Shown here one piece after another: positions 42,995 through 52,250 of a stretch of 56,963 bases of DNA (position 1 is its first letter; each line of letters begins with the position of its first letter). The position numbers and the translations under genes were made by a program. The notes under the pieces were generated by a model. The model had not been told where the DNA came from. It saw only the letters and a list, made by a program, of their open reading frames with translations, and did no database searches. Source of the stretch: Spirochaetales bacterium. GTDB taxonomy: Bacteria; Spirochaetota; Spirochaetia; UBA9216. The stretch lies in contig QKCC01000188.1 of assembly GCA_003245835.1 (NCBI GenBank), positions 1-56,963 on the forward strand. The letters are read 5' to 3'.

Positions 42995-43873
42995 ATGGAT
43001 ATTAAAGCGTATCTTTCAAGAATTGGTATACATGGGATGCTGGAGCCCAATCTCGAAAATCTGAGATTGCTCCAGAGCAGGCATCTGCTTTCGGTTCCGT
43101 TTGAAAATCTTGATATACATATGTACAACAAACTCTCCGCTGATCCGGAAGAACTCTTTGAAAAGATAGTGCTGCAGCGCCGCGGCGGGGTCTGCTATGA
43201 ACTCAACTACCTTTACATGCTGCTGCTGAAAGAGATGGGCTATAAGACCTCGTTCTACGGCGGCAGAACCAGCGATAACGGTACATTCTTCGATCACAGT
43301 TTTCCCATGGTTGAAATTGAAGATAAAAAATACCTGACAGATGTCGGCTTCGGGGACAATTTTCTGTATCCTCTTGAATTCAAGCCCGATGTGCAGCAGC
43401 CGGATCCGAAGGGTCTGTTTACTATCGAATACGAGGGCGGCGGGTATTACACCTTATACAAGGAACTCGAAGGAAAAAGATTCCGGGAATATACATTCAC
43501 ACTGAACAAACGTAAAATCAGCGATTTTAACGAACGAAAGCTTTTTTATACTACTGATCTGCAATCTCATTTTTTCAAGAATCTGATCGTTTCGATCGAG
43601 CGTGAAAACGGCAGAATTTCACTAAAGCAATCAAAGATCCTGCTGACCGAAGGAAATGAGCGAAGATGGGTGAAGGTAGAGAATTTTCACCACTACGTGA
43701 ACCTGCTTTTCGAGTATTTCGGCATAGTATTGACGCCGCAGCAGAGGAAGAAACTGAAGAACTCCAAATTCTGGAACAAACGCCACAACAGACGTAAAAC
43801 CCACGCCCTGCTGATGGCAAGTTCGATTCAGCAGAACTTCGTCAACAAGCTCGGTACATTTCTCGGCGGCTGA
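42995..43873 (+). CDS. Arylamine N-acetyltransferase family protein
   Basis: 292 residues. The catalytic triad is in place: Cys67 in RRGGVCYELN, His101 in FFDHSFPMVE and Asp116 in YLTDVGFGD. The N-terminal VPFENLDIHM motif is typical of the family. These cytosolic enzymes transfer acetyl from acetyl-CoA to arylamines or hydrazines, or form amides in secondary metabolism. The C-terminal ~50 residues are basic (KKLKNSKFWNKRHNRRKTH), which is unusual. It is monocistronic and convergent with the hydrolase gene. Confidence 0.87.
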   Translation: MDIKAYLSRIGIHGMLEPNLENLRLLQSRHLLSVPFENLDIHMYNKLSADPEELFEKIVLQRRGGVCYELNYLYMLLLKEMGYKTSFYGGRTSDNGTFFDHSFPMVEIEDKKYLTDVGFGDNFLYPLEFKPDVQQPDPKGLFTIEYEGGGYYTLYKELEGKRFREYTFTLNKRKISDFNERKLFYTTDLQSHFFKNLIVSIERENGRISLKQSKILLTEGNERRWVKVENFHHYVNLLFEYFGIVLTPQQRKKLKNSKFWNKRHNRRKTHALLMASSIQQNFVNKLGTFLGG

Positions 43874-43882
43874 AAAACGCAG

Positions 43883-44641
43883 TTATTCCTGTAGCCAGTC
43901 CGATACCTTGTCTAAAACAAAATCCTTCTCGGGACCGTCAAAAAATACATGCGGACTCTTTTTCAGCGTAACACATGTTACCCTGCCGCTGACACCCGCA
44001 GAAATTATATCCATAGCCGAGGGCGGTACGGTGCGGTCGGCTTCAGAAACCATAATATACACTGGACATTCAACCATACCGAGTCTCTTCTTCGCGGCAG
44101 AAGATAGCCGGTTGAGCTCAGCGAGCGTTTTTGAATAATAATGACTCCAGTATTCCCTCTGCAGAACCTTCCGGTCTTCATCATATTCAGCAGGTCCGTC
44201 CTTTTTGCGTTTTATCTTCGGAAGAATAAATTTCAGGATCGGGGTAAAGTAGAAGATCGCTTTCCTGACCGCTACAGCAGGCGCGAGCAGAACGATTTTG
44301 GCGGGTCGGAACTCTGCCGCAAGCAGAATTGCTATAACTCCCCCCATCGAAAGACCTACCACAGAGACTTCATCGTATCGGCTCTGCAGATTCAGATATT
44401 CATCCCGCATATGGCGGTACCACAGCCTGCGGCCGGAGGAAAGGAAGTCTTCAGCGTCAGTTCCGTGTCCCGGCAGCCTCGGGACCGCAACGGCATAACC
44501 CTCTGAATGCAGCCGTTCAGCAAGCTCATACATATCATGCGGATACCCGTTATAACCATGCAGAATCAGAACAGCTTTCGGCCCTGCTCCCTCACGGTAC
44601 AGCGGCAAAGCGGATTTTAGGACCCTTGTTGTACTTTTCAT
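43883..44641 (-). CDS. Alpha/beta-hydrolase (monoacylglycerol lipase/carboxylesterase-like)
   Basis: 252 residues. It has oxyanion HG in VLILHGYNGYPHD, nucleophile elbow VVGLSMGG (Ser98), an acid residue in VSEADRTVPPS and the catalytic His in KSPHVFFDG, the full triad of Est30/YvaK-type esterases. A cap region (about 120-180) is rich in Lys/Arg. There is no signal peptide, so it is cytoplasmic and hydrolyses short acyl or glyceryl esters. It is monocistronic. Confidence 0.87.
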   Translation of the reverse strand: MKSTTRVLKSALPLYREGAGPKAVLILHGYNGYPHDMYELAERLHSEGYAVAVPRLPGHGTDAEDFLSSGRRLWYRHMRDEYLNLQSRYDEVSVVGLSMGGVIAILLAAEFRPAKIVLLAPAVAVRKAIFYFTPILKFILPKIKRKKDGPAEYDEDRKVLQREYWSHYYSKTLAELNRLSSAAKKRLGMVECPVYIMVSEADRTVPPSAMDIISAGVSGRVTCVTLKKSPHVFFDGPEKDFVLDKVSDWLQE

Positions 44642-44784
44642 GTCATCTCATGTTAATACACGAATCAGATTTTTGTCAAATTAAGCAAAATTCCTGCTGA
44701 ACAATCCGGCATTGAAACAGAAAAAAAGCTGTTTTATTGAACAGATTTTCAGGCTTTGGTAATATTGAACCGGAGGGTTTTCAA

Positions 44785-45750
44785 ATGAATAAAGTGTTAA
44801 GTAAAATTTCTGTAGTCAAATTCACAGCTTCAGCAGCCTTTTTAATTTTGATCGCATCCTGCTCCACTCTGCAGCAGGCCCCGGAATCCGCGCAGTCTCC
44901 GAAAGCAGCTTCAGCCGAAACCGTAAGAAAATCACCGCAGCTTGATATAAGTGATTTCGGTGCAGAGACAATTGAGCCGGGAGTATTGACAGTCGGGTAT
45001 ACGGACATCTGGGTAGACGGCTACCTTGACCAGGATGAGACAGGTCCGCACGGGATGGATGCCGAAATAGCGGCGATAATCGCAGCACAGTTTAATCTCG
45101 ATATCGACTGGATCCTGGTACCGTCGGAAGGGAATTTTTTCGAATCGGTCAGAAAAACCCTTAACGGAAGAAAAATTGATATGTTTATTTCGGTGACGAG
45201 CATCCTTCCTGACAGAGAAAAATCTGTACTTTTTTCTGTTCCATATGCAAAAGAGAAGGAAGATATAGGAATCGCATTAAGACTTGACAATATAAGTCTG
45301 AAGAACGCGGTCGATTCGGTCCTCGACAAACTCGGTTCCGACGGAACGCTGGCAAAGCTGCACTCAGAGTATGTTGAGCCGCTGACCACTATTTACACCA
45401 CACATAATGTAATGAATACTCTCAAAGGAATCTACTTTATTGAAGACTGCCGCATAGACGGCAATGAAGACGCCATGGATCAGGTCAGCATGGTCGAAAT
45501 CAACTATGACAAAACATGGATCGAGTACGGTTTTAACGGTGGTATAATCCGAAACCTGGAGATTCTGTTTACAGATTTATCTGTTTTATCAGTAAAAGTA
45601 ATCAATTCAAAACTGAACCCTGATGACGAGGGATCTGTAATTAATTTTGAATATGATCTTCAGCAGCTGAAAGATACAGGCAGGATCGAGTTTCAAACCC
45701 GTGGTTCCGATGATATACAGGTATATATTTCAATGATAAAGGGTGAATGA
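44785..45750 (+). CDS. Chimeric lipoprotein: half SBP_bac_3 domain plus unknown C-terminal domain
   Basis: 321 residues from ATG 44785 (GGAGG upstream), with lipobox LIASC (Cys26). Residues ~70-195 match the first lobe of amino-acid-binding proteins (VLTVGYTDIWVDG, HGMDAEIAAIIAAQFNLDIDW, GRKIDMFISVTSILPDREKSVLFSVPY) and then jump to the end motif (AVDSVLDKLGSDGTLAKLHSEY). The whole second lobe, about 90 residues, is missing. The last ~120 residues form an unrelated beta-rich domain that I do not recognise. Ligand binding in the usual two-lobe mode is not possible, so this is probably a structural or sensory derivative. It overlaps the next gene (ATGA). Confidence 0.78.
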   Translation: MNKVLSKISVVKFTASAAFLILIASCSTLQQAPESAQSPKAASAETVRKSPQLDISDFGAETIEPGVLTVGYTDIWVDGYLDQDETGPHGMDAEIAAIIAAQFNLDIDWILVPSEGNFFESVRKTLNGRKIDMFISVTSILPDREKSVLFSVPYAKEKEDIGIALRLDNISLKNAVDSVLDKLGSDGTLAKLHSEYVEPLTTIYTTHNVMNTLKGIYFIEDCRIDGNEDAMDQVSMVEINYDKTWIEYGFNGGIIRNLEILFTDLSVLSVKVINSKLNPDDEGSVINFEYDLQQLKDTGRIEFQTRGSDDIQVYISMIKGE

Positions 45751-46682
45751 TGAATAATATTAAAACAGCCGCCATCGTCGGGGCCGGAGCGCTCGGGCTG
45801 ATGTATGCCGGGCTATTGAGTTCAAAATTAGGGCAAAACTGCTTCTTCATCGCGGATGGTGAACGCTGCGACCGTATTAAGAACAGCCGGTTTTCAATCA
45901 ACGGCGAGGCCTATGCATTCCCGGTTAAAAAACCCGAAGAAATTTCCGGCAGCTGCGACCTTGTTGTGATTGCAGTTAAAAACAACCATCTCGATGCAGT
46001 TCCGGCGCTCATTAAAAACGCGGTATCAAAAGATACAGTTATAATATCGGTTCTCAACGGTATCGACAGCGAAGAATTCCTGTCGGCGGAATTTCCGGAT
46101 ACTGAAGTGGTCTGCTGTGTAGCTCTTGGAATGGACGCCGTCAAGGAAGGGCCGGTCGTGACATATACATCGCCGGGTAAACTGCTGATAGGTTCAGCCG
46201 GGAGGGCCGGCAGCAATGGAATCACAAAACTGTCCCGGTTATTTGAAAACTGTTCGATGAAATATGAAATTCCGGATGACATAATCAGATCGCTGTGGTG
46301 GAAGTGGATGATAAACATCGGGGTAAACCAGGTATCGGCAGTAACCGGCGCATGCTACGGAACCTTCCACTCCGATGAAGGACTGCAGCAGCTGATGGAG
46401 TCAGCGATGTTTGAAACAGTCAGAGTTGCCGAAGCCTGCGGAATCGACCTTCGCAATGACGACATCAAAGACTGGTATCCCATCCTTTTCAGCCTCGGGG
46501 CTGAAGGAAAAACCTCGATGCTGCAGGACATTGAAGCCTGCAGACCGACCGAAGCACCATGGTTCAGCGGAAAACTTATAAAGCTTGCCGCGCAGCACGA
46601 TATTAATGTACCGGTCAACCGTACACTCTACAGAATTATCAGAACCAAAGAAAAACTTTATTCGGAGGACAAAAACTGCTGA
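45747..46682 (+). CDS. Ketopantoate reductase (2-dehydropantoate 2-reductase) family protein
   Basis: 311 residues of the PanE/ApbA family: IVGAGALGLMYAGLLSSKLG (NADPH fold, Gly-x-Gly-x-x-Gly), LVVIAVKNNHLDAV, ISVLNGIDSEEFL, and WWKWMINIGVNQVSAVTGA (the lysine and asparagine region of the active site). It probably reduces ketopantoate for CoA synthesis, though many homologues act on other 2-keto acids. The four-base overlap with a lipoprotein gene is odd for a pantothenate gene and gives no metabolic clue. Confidence 0.85.
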   Translation: MMNNIKTAAIVGAGALGLMYAGLLSSKLGQNCFFIADGERCDRIKNSRFSINGEAYAFPVKKPEEISGSCDLVVIAVKNNHLDAVPALIKNAVSKDTVIISVLNGIDSEEFLSAEFPDTEVVCCVALGMDAVKEGPVVTYTSPGKLLIGSAGRAGSNGITKLSRLFENCSMKYEIPDDIIRSLWWKWMINIGVNQVSAVTGACYGTFHSDEGLQQLMESAMFETVRVAEACGIDLRNDDIKDWYPILFSLGAEGKTSMLQDIEACRPTEAPWFSGKLIKLAAQHDINVPVNRTLYRIIRTKEKLYSEDKNC

Positions 46683-46701
46683 ACCCTGCGGATTGTTGGT
46701 T

Positions 46702-46730
46702 TTGCAAACATCAGGATTTCAGGTTAGAAT
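46702..46730 (+). promoter_or_regulatory. Promoter of the pyruvate kinase gene
   Basis: -35 TTGCAA (46702-46707), 17-base spacer, -10 TAGAAT (46725-46730). The expected transcription start at about 46737 is only two bases before the ATG. Confidence 0.6.
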
Positions 46731-46738
46731 AATTCATT

Positions 46739-48172
46739 ATGAAAAGACAAACAGATTTTGCAAAAACAAAAATAATCGGAACAGTCGGACCGGCAATCAG
46801 TTCTCCTGAGATAATTGCCGAACTCATTCTTGCAGGCATGGACGTGGCGAGGCTTAATTTCAGCCACGGGACCCACGAGGAGCACGCGGAGAACATCCGC
46901 AAAATAAGGGAAGGTGCCGAAATTGCCCAGAGTCCGATAGCGATACTCGCCGATCTATGCGGACCGAAAATCAGGCTTGGATTAATTGATAATGAATTTA
47001 CAATAAACACCGGGGAACAGGTTGTTATCAGCCCTGAACCAGGTAAATACAGCGGCGGCTTAAAACTGATTCCGACGGATTACTCCCCCCTGCCCTCAGA
47101 TGTCGTTCCCGGAGACAGGATCCTGATAGATGACGGCCTGCTGCAGGTTGCCGTAAAATCCGTTTCGGGCTCCAATGTATTCTGCGACGTAATCGACGGC
47201 GGTATAGTAAAGTCCCGCAAGGGAATGAACCTGCCGAATGTAAAGATAAGCGAACCGGCGATTACCCGGAAAGACATCAAAGACCTGGATTTTATTGTCG
47301 CACATGACATAGACTTTGTCGCGCTCTCCTTCGTCAGAAGCGCAGACGACATACGCGGGCTGAGGTGGCTCCTGAAGGAACGAGAATCCGAACTTCCGAT
47401 AATCGCGAAAATAGAGAAACCGGAAGCAATCAGGGACCTGGATGCTATCATAGCTGAAACAGACATCGTAATGATCGCCCGCGGAGACCTGGGAGTTGAG
47501 CTGCCCCCGCAGGATGTTCCTACTCTTCAGAAAAAGATAATCAGAAAATGCATCAGCTATAACAAACCCGTAATTACAGCGACCCAGATGCTTGAATCAA
47601 TGGTAAAAAATCCCCGCCCTACCCGTGCGGAGGCCAGCGACGTAGCCAATGCGGTTTATGACGGGACCGACGCGGTGATGCTCAGCGCCGAGACATCCGT
47701 AGGCGACCACCCGCTAACAGCGGTTAAAACAATGGAACAGATAATCCGCTCATCTGAACATCATTCGCTGTCCGGCGAATTCGTAAGAGTCCGGCGCGAG
47801 AGCGGAGAAATGACTGACGAAGAAAACATCTGCCGTTCAGCCTGTATAATGGCCCAGGAAGCCGGCGCCAGGGCAATTATAGCAATTACCAAATCCGGAA
47901 AAACAGCCAGGCTTCTTTCAAAATACCGGTCGGACGTACCAATACTTGCTTTCTCGCAGAACGAAAAAACAATCCGGGAGCTCAACATTGTCTGGGGAGT
48001 TCAGGGAGAGCTGCTCGATAACGTGGGAGAAACCGACGAGACGCTCAGGAGGGCCAGGGAAAGAGCGGTTTCGCTCGGGTACATTAAACCAGGCGACAAG
48101 GTTGTCTATACGACCGGGATACCGCTGCTGCAGAGCAGGCATGCCAATATGGTTAAAATCGATAAGGTCTGA
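46739..48172 (+). CDS. pyk: Pyruvate kinase
   Basis: 477 residues, the usual length. It has KTKIIGTVGPAISSPE, VARLNFSHGTHEEH, ADLCGPKIRLG, the catalytic lysine in IIAKIEKPEAI, MIARGDLGVELP, and the effector/active region KPVITATQMLESM...PTRAEASDVANAVYDG. It converts phosphoenolpyruvate and ADP to pyruvate and ATP at the end of glycolysis. There is no Shine-Dalgarno sequence before the ATG and the promoter -10 box ends eight bases upstream, so the mRNA may be leaderless. It is monocistronic. Confidence 0.96.
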   Translation: MKRQTDFAKTKIIGTVGPAISSPEIIAELILAGMDVARLNFSHGTHEEHAENIRKIREGAEIAQSPIAILADLCGPKIRLGLIDNEFTINTGEQVVISPEPGKYSGGLKLIPTDYSPLPSDVVPGDRILIDDGLLQVAVKSVSGSNVFCDVIDGGIVKSRKGMNLPNVKISEPAITRKDIKDLDFIVAHDIDFVALSFVRSADDIRGLRWLLKERESELPIIAKIEKPEAIRDLDAIIAETDIVMIARGDLGVELPPQDVPTLQKKIIRKCISYNKPVITATQMLESMVKNPRPTRAEASDVANAVYDGTDAVMLSAETSVGDHPLTAVKTMEQIIRSSEHHSLSGEFVRVRRESGEMTDEENICRSACIMAQEAGARAIIAITKSGKTARLLSKYRSDVPILAFSQNEKTIRELNIVWGVQGELLDNVGETDETLRRARERAVSLGYIKPGDKVVYTTGIPLLQSRHANMVKIDKV

Positions 48173-48218
48173 ACCCCGGTACTGTTTCTATAAATAAAAA
48201 CATTTTCCCTTTTTCAGC

Positions 48219-48287
48219 TTGACCAGCCACCATCGGTATTGTAATGTGAATAACCGACTGGTCAGTCTATTTACCGACTAATCAGTC
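48219..48287 (+). promoter_or_regulatory. Promoter and tandem operators of the Liv-PaaK-TetR operon
   Basis: -35 TTGACC (48219-48224), 17-base spacer, TAATGT (48242-48247). Two near-identical palindromic sites follow directly: GACTGGTCAGTC (48256-48267) and GACTAATCAGTC (48276-48287), each embedded in ACC-site-TAT and 20 bases apart centre to centre. They lie over the start of transcription, the position of a repressor. TetR proteins favour sites of this GACYG-N-CRGTC type. Confidence 0.75.
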
Positions 48288-48304
48288 TATCAATGGAGGA
48301 AAAG

Positions 48305-49456
48305 ATGAAAAAGACAGTCACCGCGGTATTGATTATACTGCTGACCGCATCAGCCCTTTTTGCCGGAGGCAGCCAGGAAGAGGGAACAGTAAAAATCGGC
48401 GCGTTATTCGCGGTAACGGGCGGGGCTTCATTCCTCGGCGCACCGGAAGCAAAAACAGCCGAAATGCTCGTAGAGGAAATTAATGCTGCAGGCGGAATCG
48501 ACGGAAGACAGGTCGAGCTCATAATCAAGGATACAGCAGGGAATCCGGAAAAGGCAATTTCGTTTGCCAAACAGCTGATCGAGGAAGACAATGTCGTCGC
48601 AATCATCGGACCGTCCACAAGCGGTGAAACAATGCAGATTAAGGATCTTTGCGAGTCCTACAAGACTCCCCTGATTTCATGCGCGGCTGCTGAAGCCATT
48701 GTTGATCCTGTCGCTTCATATGTTTTCAAAACTCCTGAAAAAGACAGCTATGTTGTAAAATGGATCTATAAAACCATGCAGGGTATGGGTATAAGCAAGA
48801 TCGGAATTGTAGGCGCGAACACTGGTTTCGGAAACGCAGGGCTTGGTCAGCTTGAAAAATACGCTCCTGAATTCGGAATCGAGATTGCCGCTAAAGAATC
48901 CTATGACAGTGCCGCAACAGATCTTACTGCTGTTCTGACAAAACTGAATTCGAAGGATATCCAGGCGGTGGTCAACTGGTCAATAGTTCCCGCCCAGTCA
49001 ATCGTTCCCAAAAACATGAAACAGATCGGCATGGATATGCCGCTTTTCCAGAGCCATGGGTTCGGAAATATCAAGTACGTCGAAGCTGCCGGTGCAGCTG
49101 CCGAAGGGATTATTTTCCCGGCCGGCCGCCTTCTTGTTGCCGAAAAGCTTCCCGACGGAAACCCCCAGAAAGCGGTTCTGGTAAAATATAAAAAGGCCTA
49201 TGAAAGCAGATACAACGAAGCAATAAGCGGGTTCGGCGGCTACGCCTTCGACGCAATCAGGCTGATCGAAGAGGCTGTGAAAAAAGCAGGCAGCACCGAC
49301 AGGGAGGAAATCAGAAAAGCTCTCGAGAGCATAACGAACTTTCCAGGCGCTACAGGCATTTTCAACATGTCCGCGGCTGATCATAACGGCGTCTCAATGG
49401 ACTCGGTTGTTATGCTCACTGTTAAAAACGGACAGTTTGATCTCTATACAAAGTAG
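48305..49456 (+). CDS. LivJ-like branched-chain/aromatic acid binding protein
   Basis: 383 residues from ATG 48305 (GGAGG just upstream), with signal peptide MKKTVTAVLIILLTASALFAGGSQEEG. The mature part is a type-1 binding protein of the Leu/Ile/Val family (VKIGALFAVTGGASFLGAPEAKTAEMLVEEIN, IIGPSTSGETMQIKDL, and EAVKKAGSTDREEIRKALESI near the end). With a phenylacetate-CoA ligase-like gene in the same operon, the ligand may be an aryl acid rather than an aliphatic amino acid. It is the first gene of a seven-gene operon. Confidence 0.9.
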   Translation: MKKTVTAVLIILLTASALFAGGSQEEGTVKIGALFAVTGGASFLGAPEAKTAEMLVEEINAAGGIDGRQVELIIKDTAGNPEKAISFAKQLIEEDNVVAIIGPSTSGETMQIKDLCESYKTPLISCAAAEAIVDPVASYVFKTPEKDSYVVKWIYKTMQGMGISKIGIVGANTGFGNAGLGQLEKYAPEFGIEIAAKESYDSAATDLTAVLTKLNSKDIQAVVNWSIVPAQSIVPKNMKQIGMDMPLFQSHGFGNIKYVEAAGAAAEGIIFPAGRLLVAEKLPDGNPQKAVLVKYKKAYESRYNEAISGFGGYAFDAIRLIEEAVKKAGSTDREEIRKALESITNFPGATGIFNMSAADHNGVSMDSVVMLTVKNGQFDLYTK

Positions 49457-49471
49457 AGAGCCGGCCGATAA

Positions 49472-50362
49472 ATGACATTTGATCAGATTCTGCAGTATAT
49501 TTTTTCAGGTATAACTGTAGGAAGTATCTACGCGTTTGTGGCCATCGGCTACAACATAATCTACAACACCACCGGCATCATAAATTTCGCTCAGGGCGAG
49601 TTTGTGATGCTCGGAGGAATGATTGCGTATACATTCTCCGGATTTATGGCGCTGCTGCCCGCTATTGCGGCGGCAGTTTTAATTACAGCCGCAGTCGGCG
49701 GCGTCATAGAGAATGTATTCATCCGCAGGATGCGCAGGACTTCAGTTCTCGGAATGATCGTGGTAACCATAGGGCTGTCGATTCTTATCAGGGAAATTGC
49801 GCTCTATATCTGGGACGAAAAGATCAGGGCACTAAGATTCTTTACCGGAAGCGAAATCTCTTCGGTGAATATTCTGGGCGCCCGCATATCACCCCAGGTC
49901 CTGTGGGTCCTCGGCGTTACGATTCTGATTACCGCTGGGCTGTATTTCTTTCTGAAGTTTACTTTAACAGGGCAGGCAATGCGCGCCTGTTCCGAAAACC
50001 CCAGAGCGGCAAAGCTCTGCGGAATAAGAACCGAACGGATGATAAGCCTGTCGTTCATGGTCTCGGCAGGAATCGGAGCTCTCGGCGGCTGCGTGGTGTC
50101 GCCTCTGACGCAGACCCACTACGCGATGGGGTCCGACCTTGCAGTCAAGGGCTTTACAGTCGCAATCCTCGGAGGACTCGGGAATCCCGTTTCCGCCGTT
50201 GCCGCGGGGCTGCTGCTGGGACTTATTGAATCCTTCAGCATAAGTATTCTTCCGATGGCTTACAAGGATGTAATTTCGATTATTATACTTCTGATAATTC
50301 TCGTTGCCAAACCGTCGGGGCTTTTCGGCTCGAGTGCGGCGGCAGCGCTGAAGGATTACTGA
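49472..50362 (+). CDS. LivH-like ABC transporter permease
   Basis: 296 residues, about eight membrane helices. LivH features: GSIYAFVAIGYNIIYNTTGIINFAQGEFVMLGG at the N-terminus, MRACSENPRAAKLCGIRTERMISLSFMVSAGIG as coupling loop, and GLGNPVSAVAAGLLLGLIES. With LivM it forms the channel. The stop overlaps the LivM start (TGATG). The ribosome site is weak (GAGAG). Confidence 0.92.
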   Translation: MTFDQILQYIFSGITVGSIYAFVAIGYNIIYNTTGIINFAQGEFVMLGGMIAYTFSGFMALLPAIAAAVLITAAVGGVIENVFIRRMRRTSVLGMIVVTIGLSILIREIALYIWDEKIRALRFFTGSEISSVNILGARISPQVLWVLGVTILITAGLYFFLKFTLTGQAMRACSENPRAAKLCGIRTERMISLSFMVSAGIGALGGCVVSPLTQTHYAMGSDLAVKGFTVAILGGLGNPVSAVAAGLLLGLIESFSISILPMAYKDVISIIILLIILVAKPSGLFGSSAAAALKDY

Positions 50363-51468
50363 TGCTTAACAATTCAGCAAAAAAATATTTTCCGGTACTG
50401 ATACTTGCCATCGTTATCGCGGTTATCCAGCTGCTGACCCTTGTTACCGGCAAGGCCTTCCTGCTTACCCAGCTTACAATGTCCGCCTGGTATGTGCTTG
50501 TTGCAATCGGGCTATGCATGGTCATGGGATATGCCGGGCAGATATCACTCGGTCAGGCAGGATTCTTCGCCATCGGAGGCTATACAACAGCCTATCTTTC
50601 AACCCTGGATTTCACAGGCAGAACAGCTGCGGGAATCGGGAGGCTTCTTGATTCCGCGGGGCTGCTTATTGCTAAGGAGAACCTGTACGGCAATACCGTC
50701 ACCTACATTTCACCCTGGATCGCCCTGATTCTTGCTATAGTTATTTCCGCAGCAGCAGCCTGGCTGATTGGCGTTCCGATACTGAAACTCAGGGGGCACT
50801 ACCTTGCGATGGCGACAATGGGTTTCGGTATAATCATCAACCGCATAGTACTCGGCACGAAACTTTTCGGCGAGGCCGACGGTATATCGAATGTTCCGGC
50901 CTTCAGCATTATTCCCGGCTTTGCAGTCAGCGGGGATTTCAGGGTCAGAGTCGGCAACTACTATTTTGCGTGGCTGATTATTATCATAGCCATGATTCTG
51001 CTGATTAACCTGATTAATTCCCGTTCCGGCCGGGCGCTCAGGGCGCTTCACGGCAGTGAAGACGCAGCCGACGCGATGGGGGTAAATACGGCAAAGTACA
51101 AGGTTTCGGTTTTTGTTATCGGGGCTGTATTTGCCGCAGTTGCCGGATTCTTCATGACTCACTACAACGGAGGCATCGGTCCGTCGGAGGCAGGCGTCGT
51201 TAAATCCATCCGTTACGTAGCCATCGTGGCAGTCGGCGGAATGGCCAACATCTGGGGGACCCTGATTATGGGGCTGCTTCTGAATTTCCTGTCGCTTCGC
51301 GGTATTTTCGGACACTTCGATGATGCTGTTTTCGGAATCATACTTATTCTCATGATGATGTTTATGCCGGACGGATTTTTCAGAAAGTCCTTCTTTTACA
51401 GTATCAGGTCAGCAGCCGGAAAACTCATCAGCGGACGAAAGTCTTCGGGAAAAAGGAGTCATGAATGA
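50362..51468 (+). CDS. LivM-like ABC transporter permease
   Basis: 368 residues, about ten membrane helices. It has VMGYAGQISLGQAGFFAIGGYTTAYLS, LRGHYLAMATMGFGIIINRIV, RALRALHGSEDAADAMGVNTAKYKVSVFVIGAVFAAVAG (coupling loop) and GGMANIWGTLIMGLLLNFL. It partners LivH in importing the ligand of the LivJ-like protein. Its stop overlaps the LivG start (ATGA). Confidence 0.92.
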   Translation: MLNNSAKKYFPVLILAIVIAVIQLLTLVTGKAFLLTQLTMSAWYVLVAIGLCMVMGYAGQISLGQAGFFAIGGYTTAYLSTLDFTGRTAAGIGRLLDSAGLLIAKENLYGNTVTYISPWIALILAIVISAAAAWLIGVPILKLRGHYLAMATMGFGIIINRIVLGTKLFGEADGISNVPAFSIIPGFAVSGDFRVRVGNYYFAWLIIIIAMILLINLINSRSGRALRALHGSEDAADAMGVNTAKYKVSVFVIGAVFAAVAGFFMTHYNGGIGPSEAGVVKSIRYVAIVAVGGMANIWGTLIMGLLLNFLSLRGIFGHFDDAVFGIILILMMMFMPDGFFRKSFFYSIRSAAGKLISGRKSSGKRSHE

Positions 51469-52250
51469 GCACTATGCATGATTCCGGACCGCTGCTGCAG
51501 ATAGATTCACTGGACAAATATTTCGGAGGGCTTCATGCCGTCAGGAATGTATCATTCGATGTGGACCGCGGAACAATAAAAGCCGTTATCGGCCCGAACG
51601 GTGCCGGCAAGACGACAATGTTCAATATGATTGCAGGATACTTTCCGCCGACATCCGGCAGCGTTCATTTCAACGGGAAAAAAATAACCGGAATGAAACC
51701 CTATATGGTTGCAGGTCAGGGGCTGATGAGAACTTTTCAGAACCTTAAAATATGCCGTGAACTTTCGGTACTCGACAACGTCCTGCTCGGGTATCACACG
51801 AAAGCGAAATCCGGGTTCGGGGCGGGCATGCTGTCAACACGCAGAAGCCGCAGGGAAGAAAAAAACGCCGTTGAGGCGGTCATTCCTCTTCTCGAATGGC
51901 TCGGGATTCTGCACGAAAAAGAAACACTTGCCGGAAACCTGTCTTTCGGCGGGCAGCGATCGGTAGAACTTGCACGCGCGCTGGCTTCGGACCCTGCGAT
52001 GCTGCTGCTCGATGAACCCGCCGCCGGACTGAATATGCATGAGACGGAGACACTCGCCGGGCAGATCCGCGATATCAGGGAACAGGGACGGACCGTACTT
52101 CTGGTAGAACACGATATGAGCCTTGTCATGGATATTTCGGATGAAATTGTGGTTCTCAACTTCGGCGAAAAGATTGCAGAGGGACCGCCGTCGGCAATTC
52201 AGAATAATGAAGATGTAATAAGAATATATCTCGGGGGCGGAAATGCTTAA
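51465..52250 (+). CDS. LivG-like ABC transporter ATPase
   Basis: 261 residues. Walker A GPNGAGKTT, MRTFQNLKICREL, signature LSFGGQRSVELARAL (Phe inserted in the usual LSGGQ region, a pattern known in LivG), Walker B MLLLDEPAAGLN, switch His in LLVEHDMSLVM. It is one of two ATPases of this importer and overlaps the LivF start by eight bases. Confidence 0.92.
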   Translation: MSTMHDSGPLLQIDSLDKYFGGLHAVRNVSFDVDRGTIKAVIGPNGAGKTTMFNMIAGYFPPTSGSVHFNGKKITGMKPYMVAGQGLMRTFQNLKICRELSVLDNVLLGYHTKAKSGFGAGMLSTRRSRREEKNAVEAVIPLLEWLGILHEKETLAGNLSFGGQRSVELARALASDPAMLLLDEPAAGLNMHETETLAGQIRDIREQGRTVLLVEHDMSLVMDISDEIVVLNFGEKIAEGPPSAIQNNEDVIRIYLGGGNA

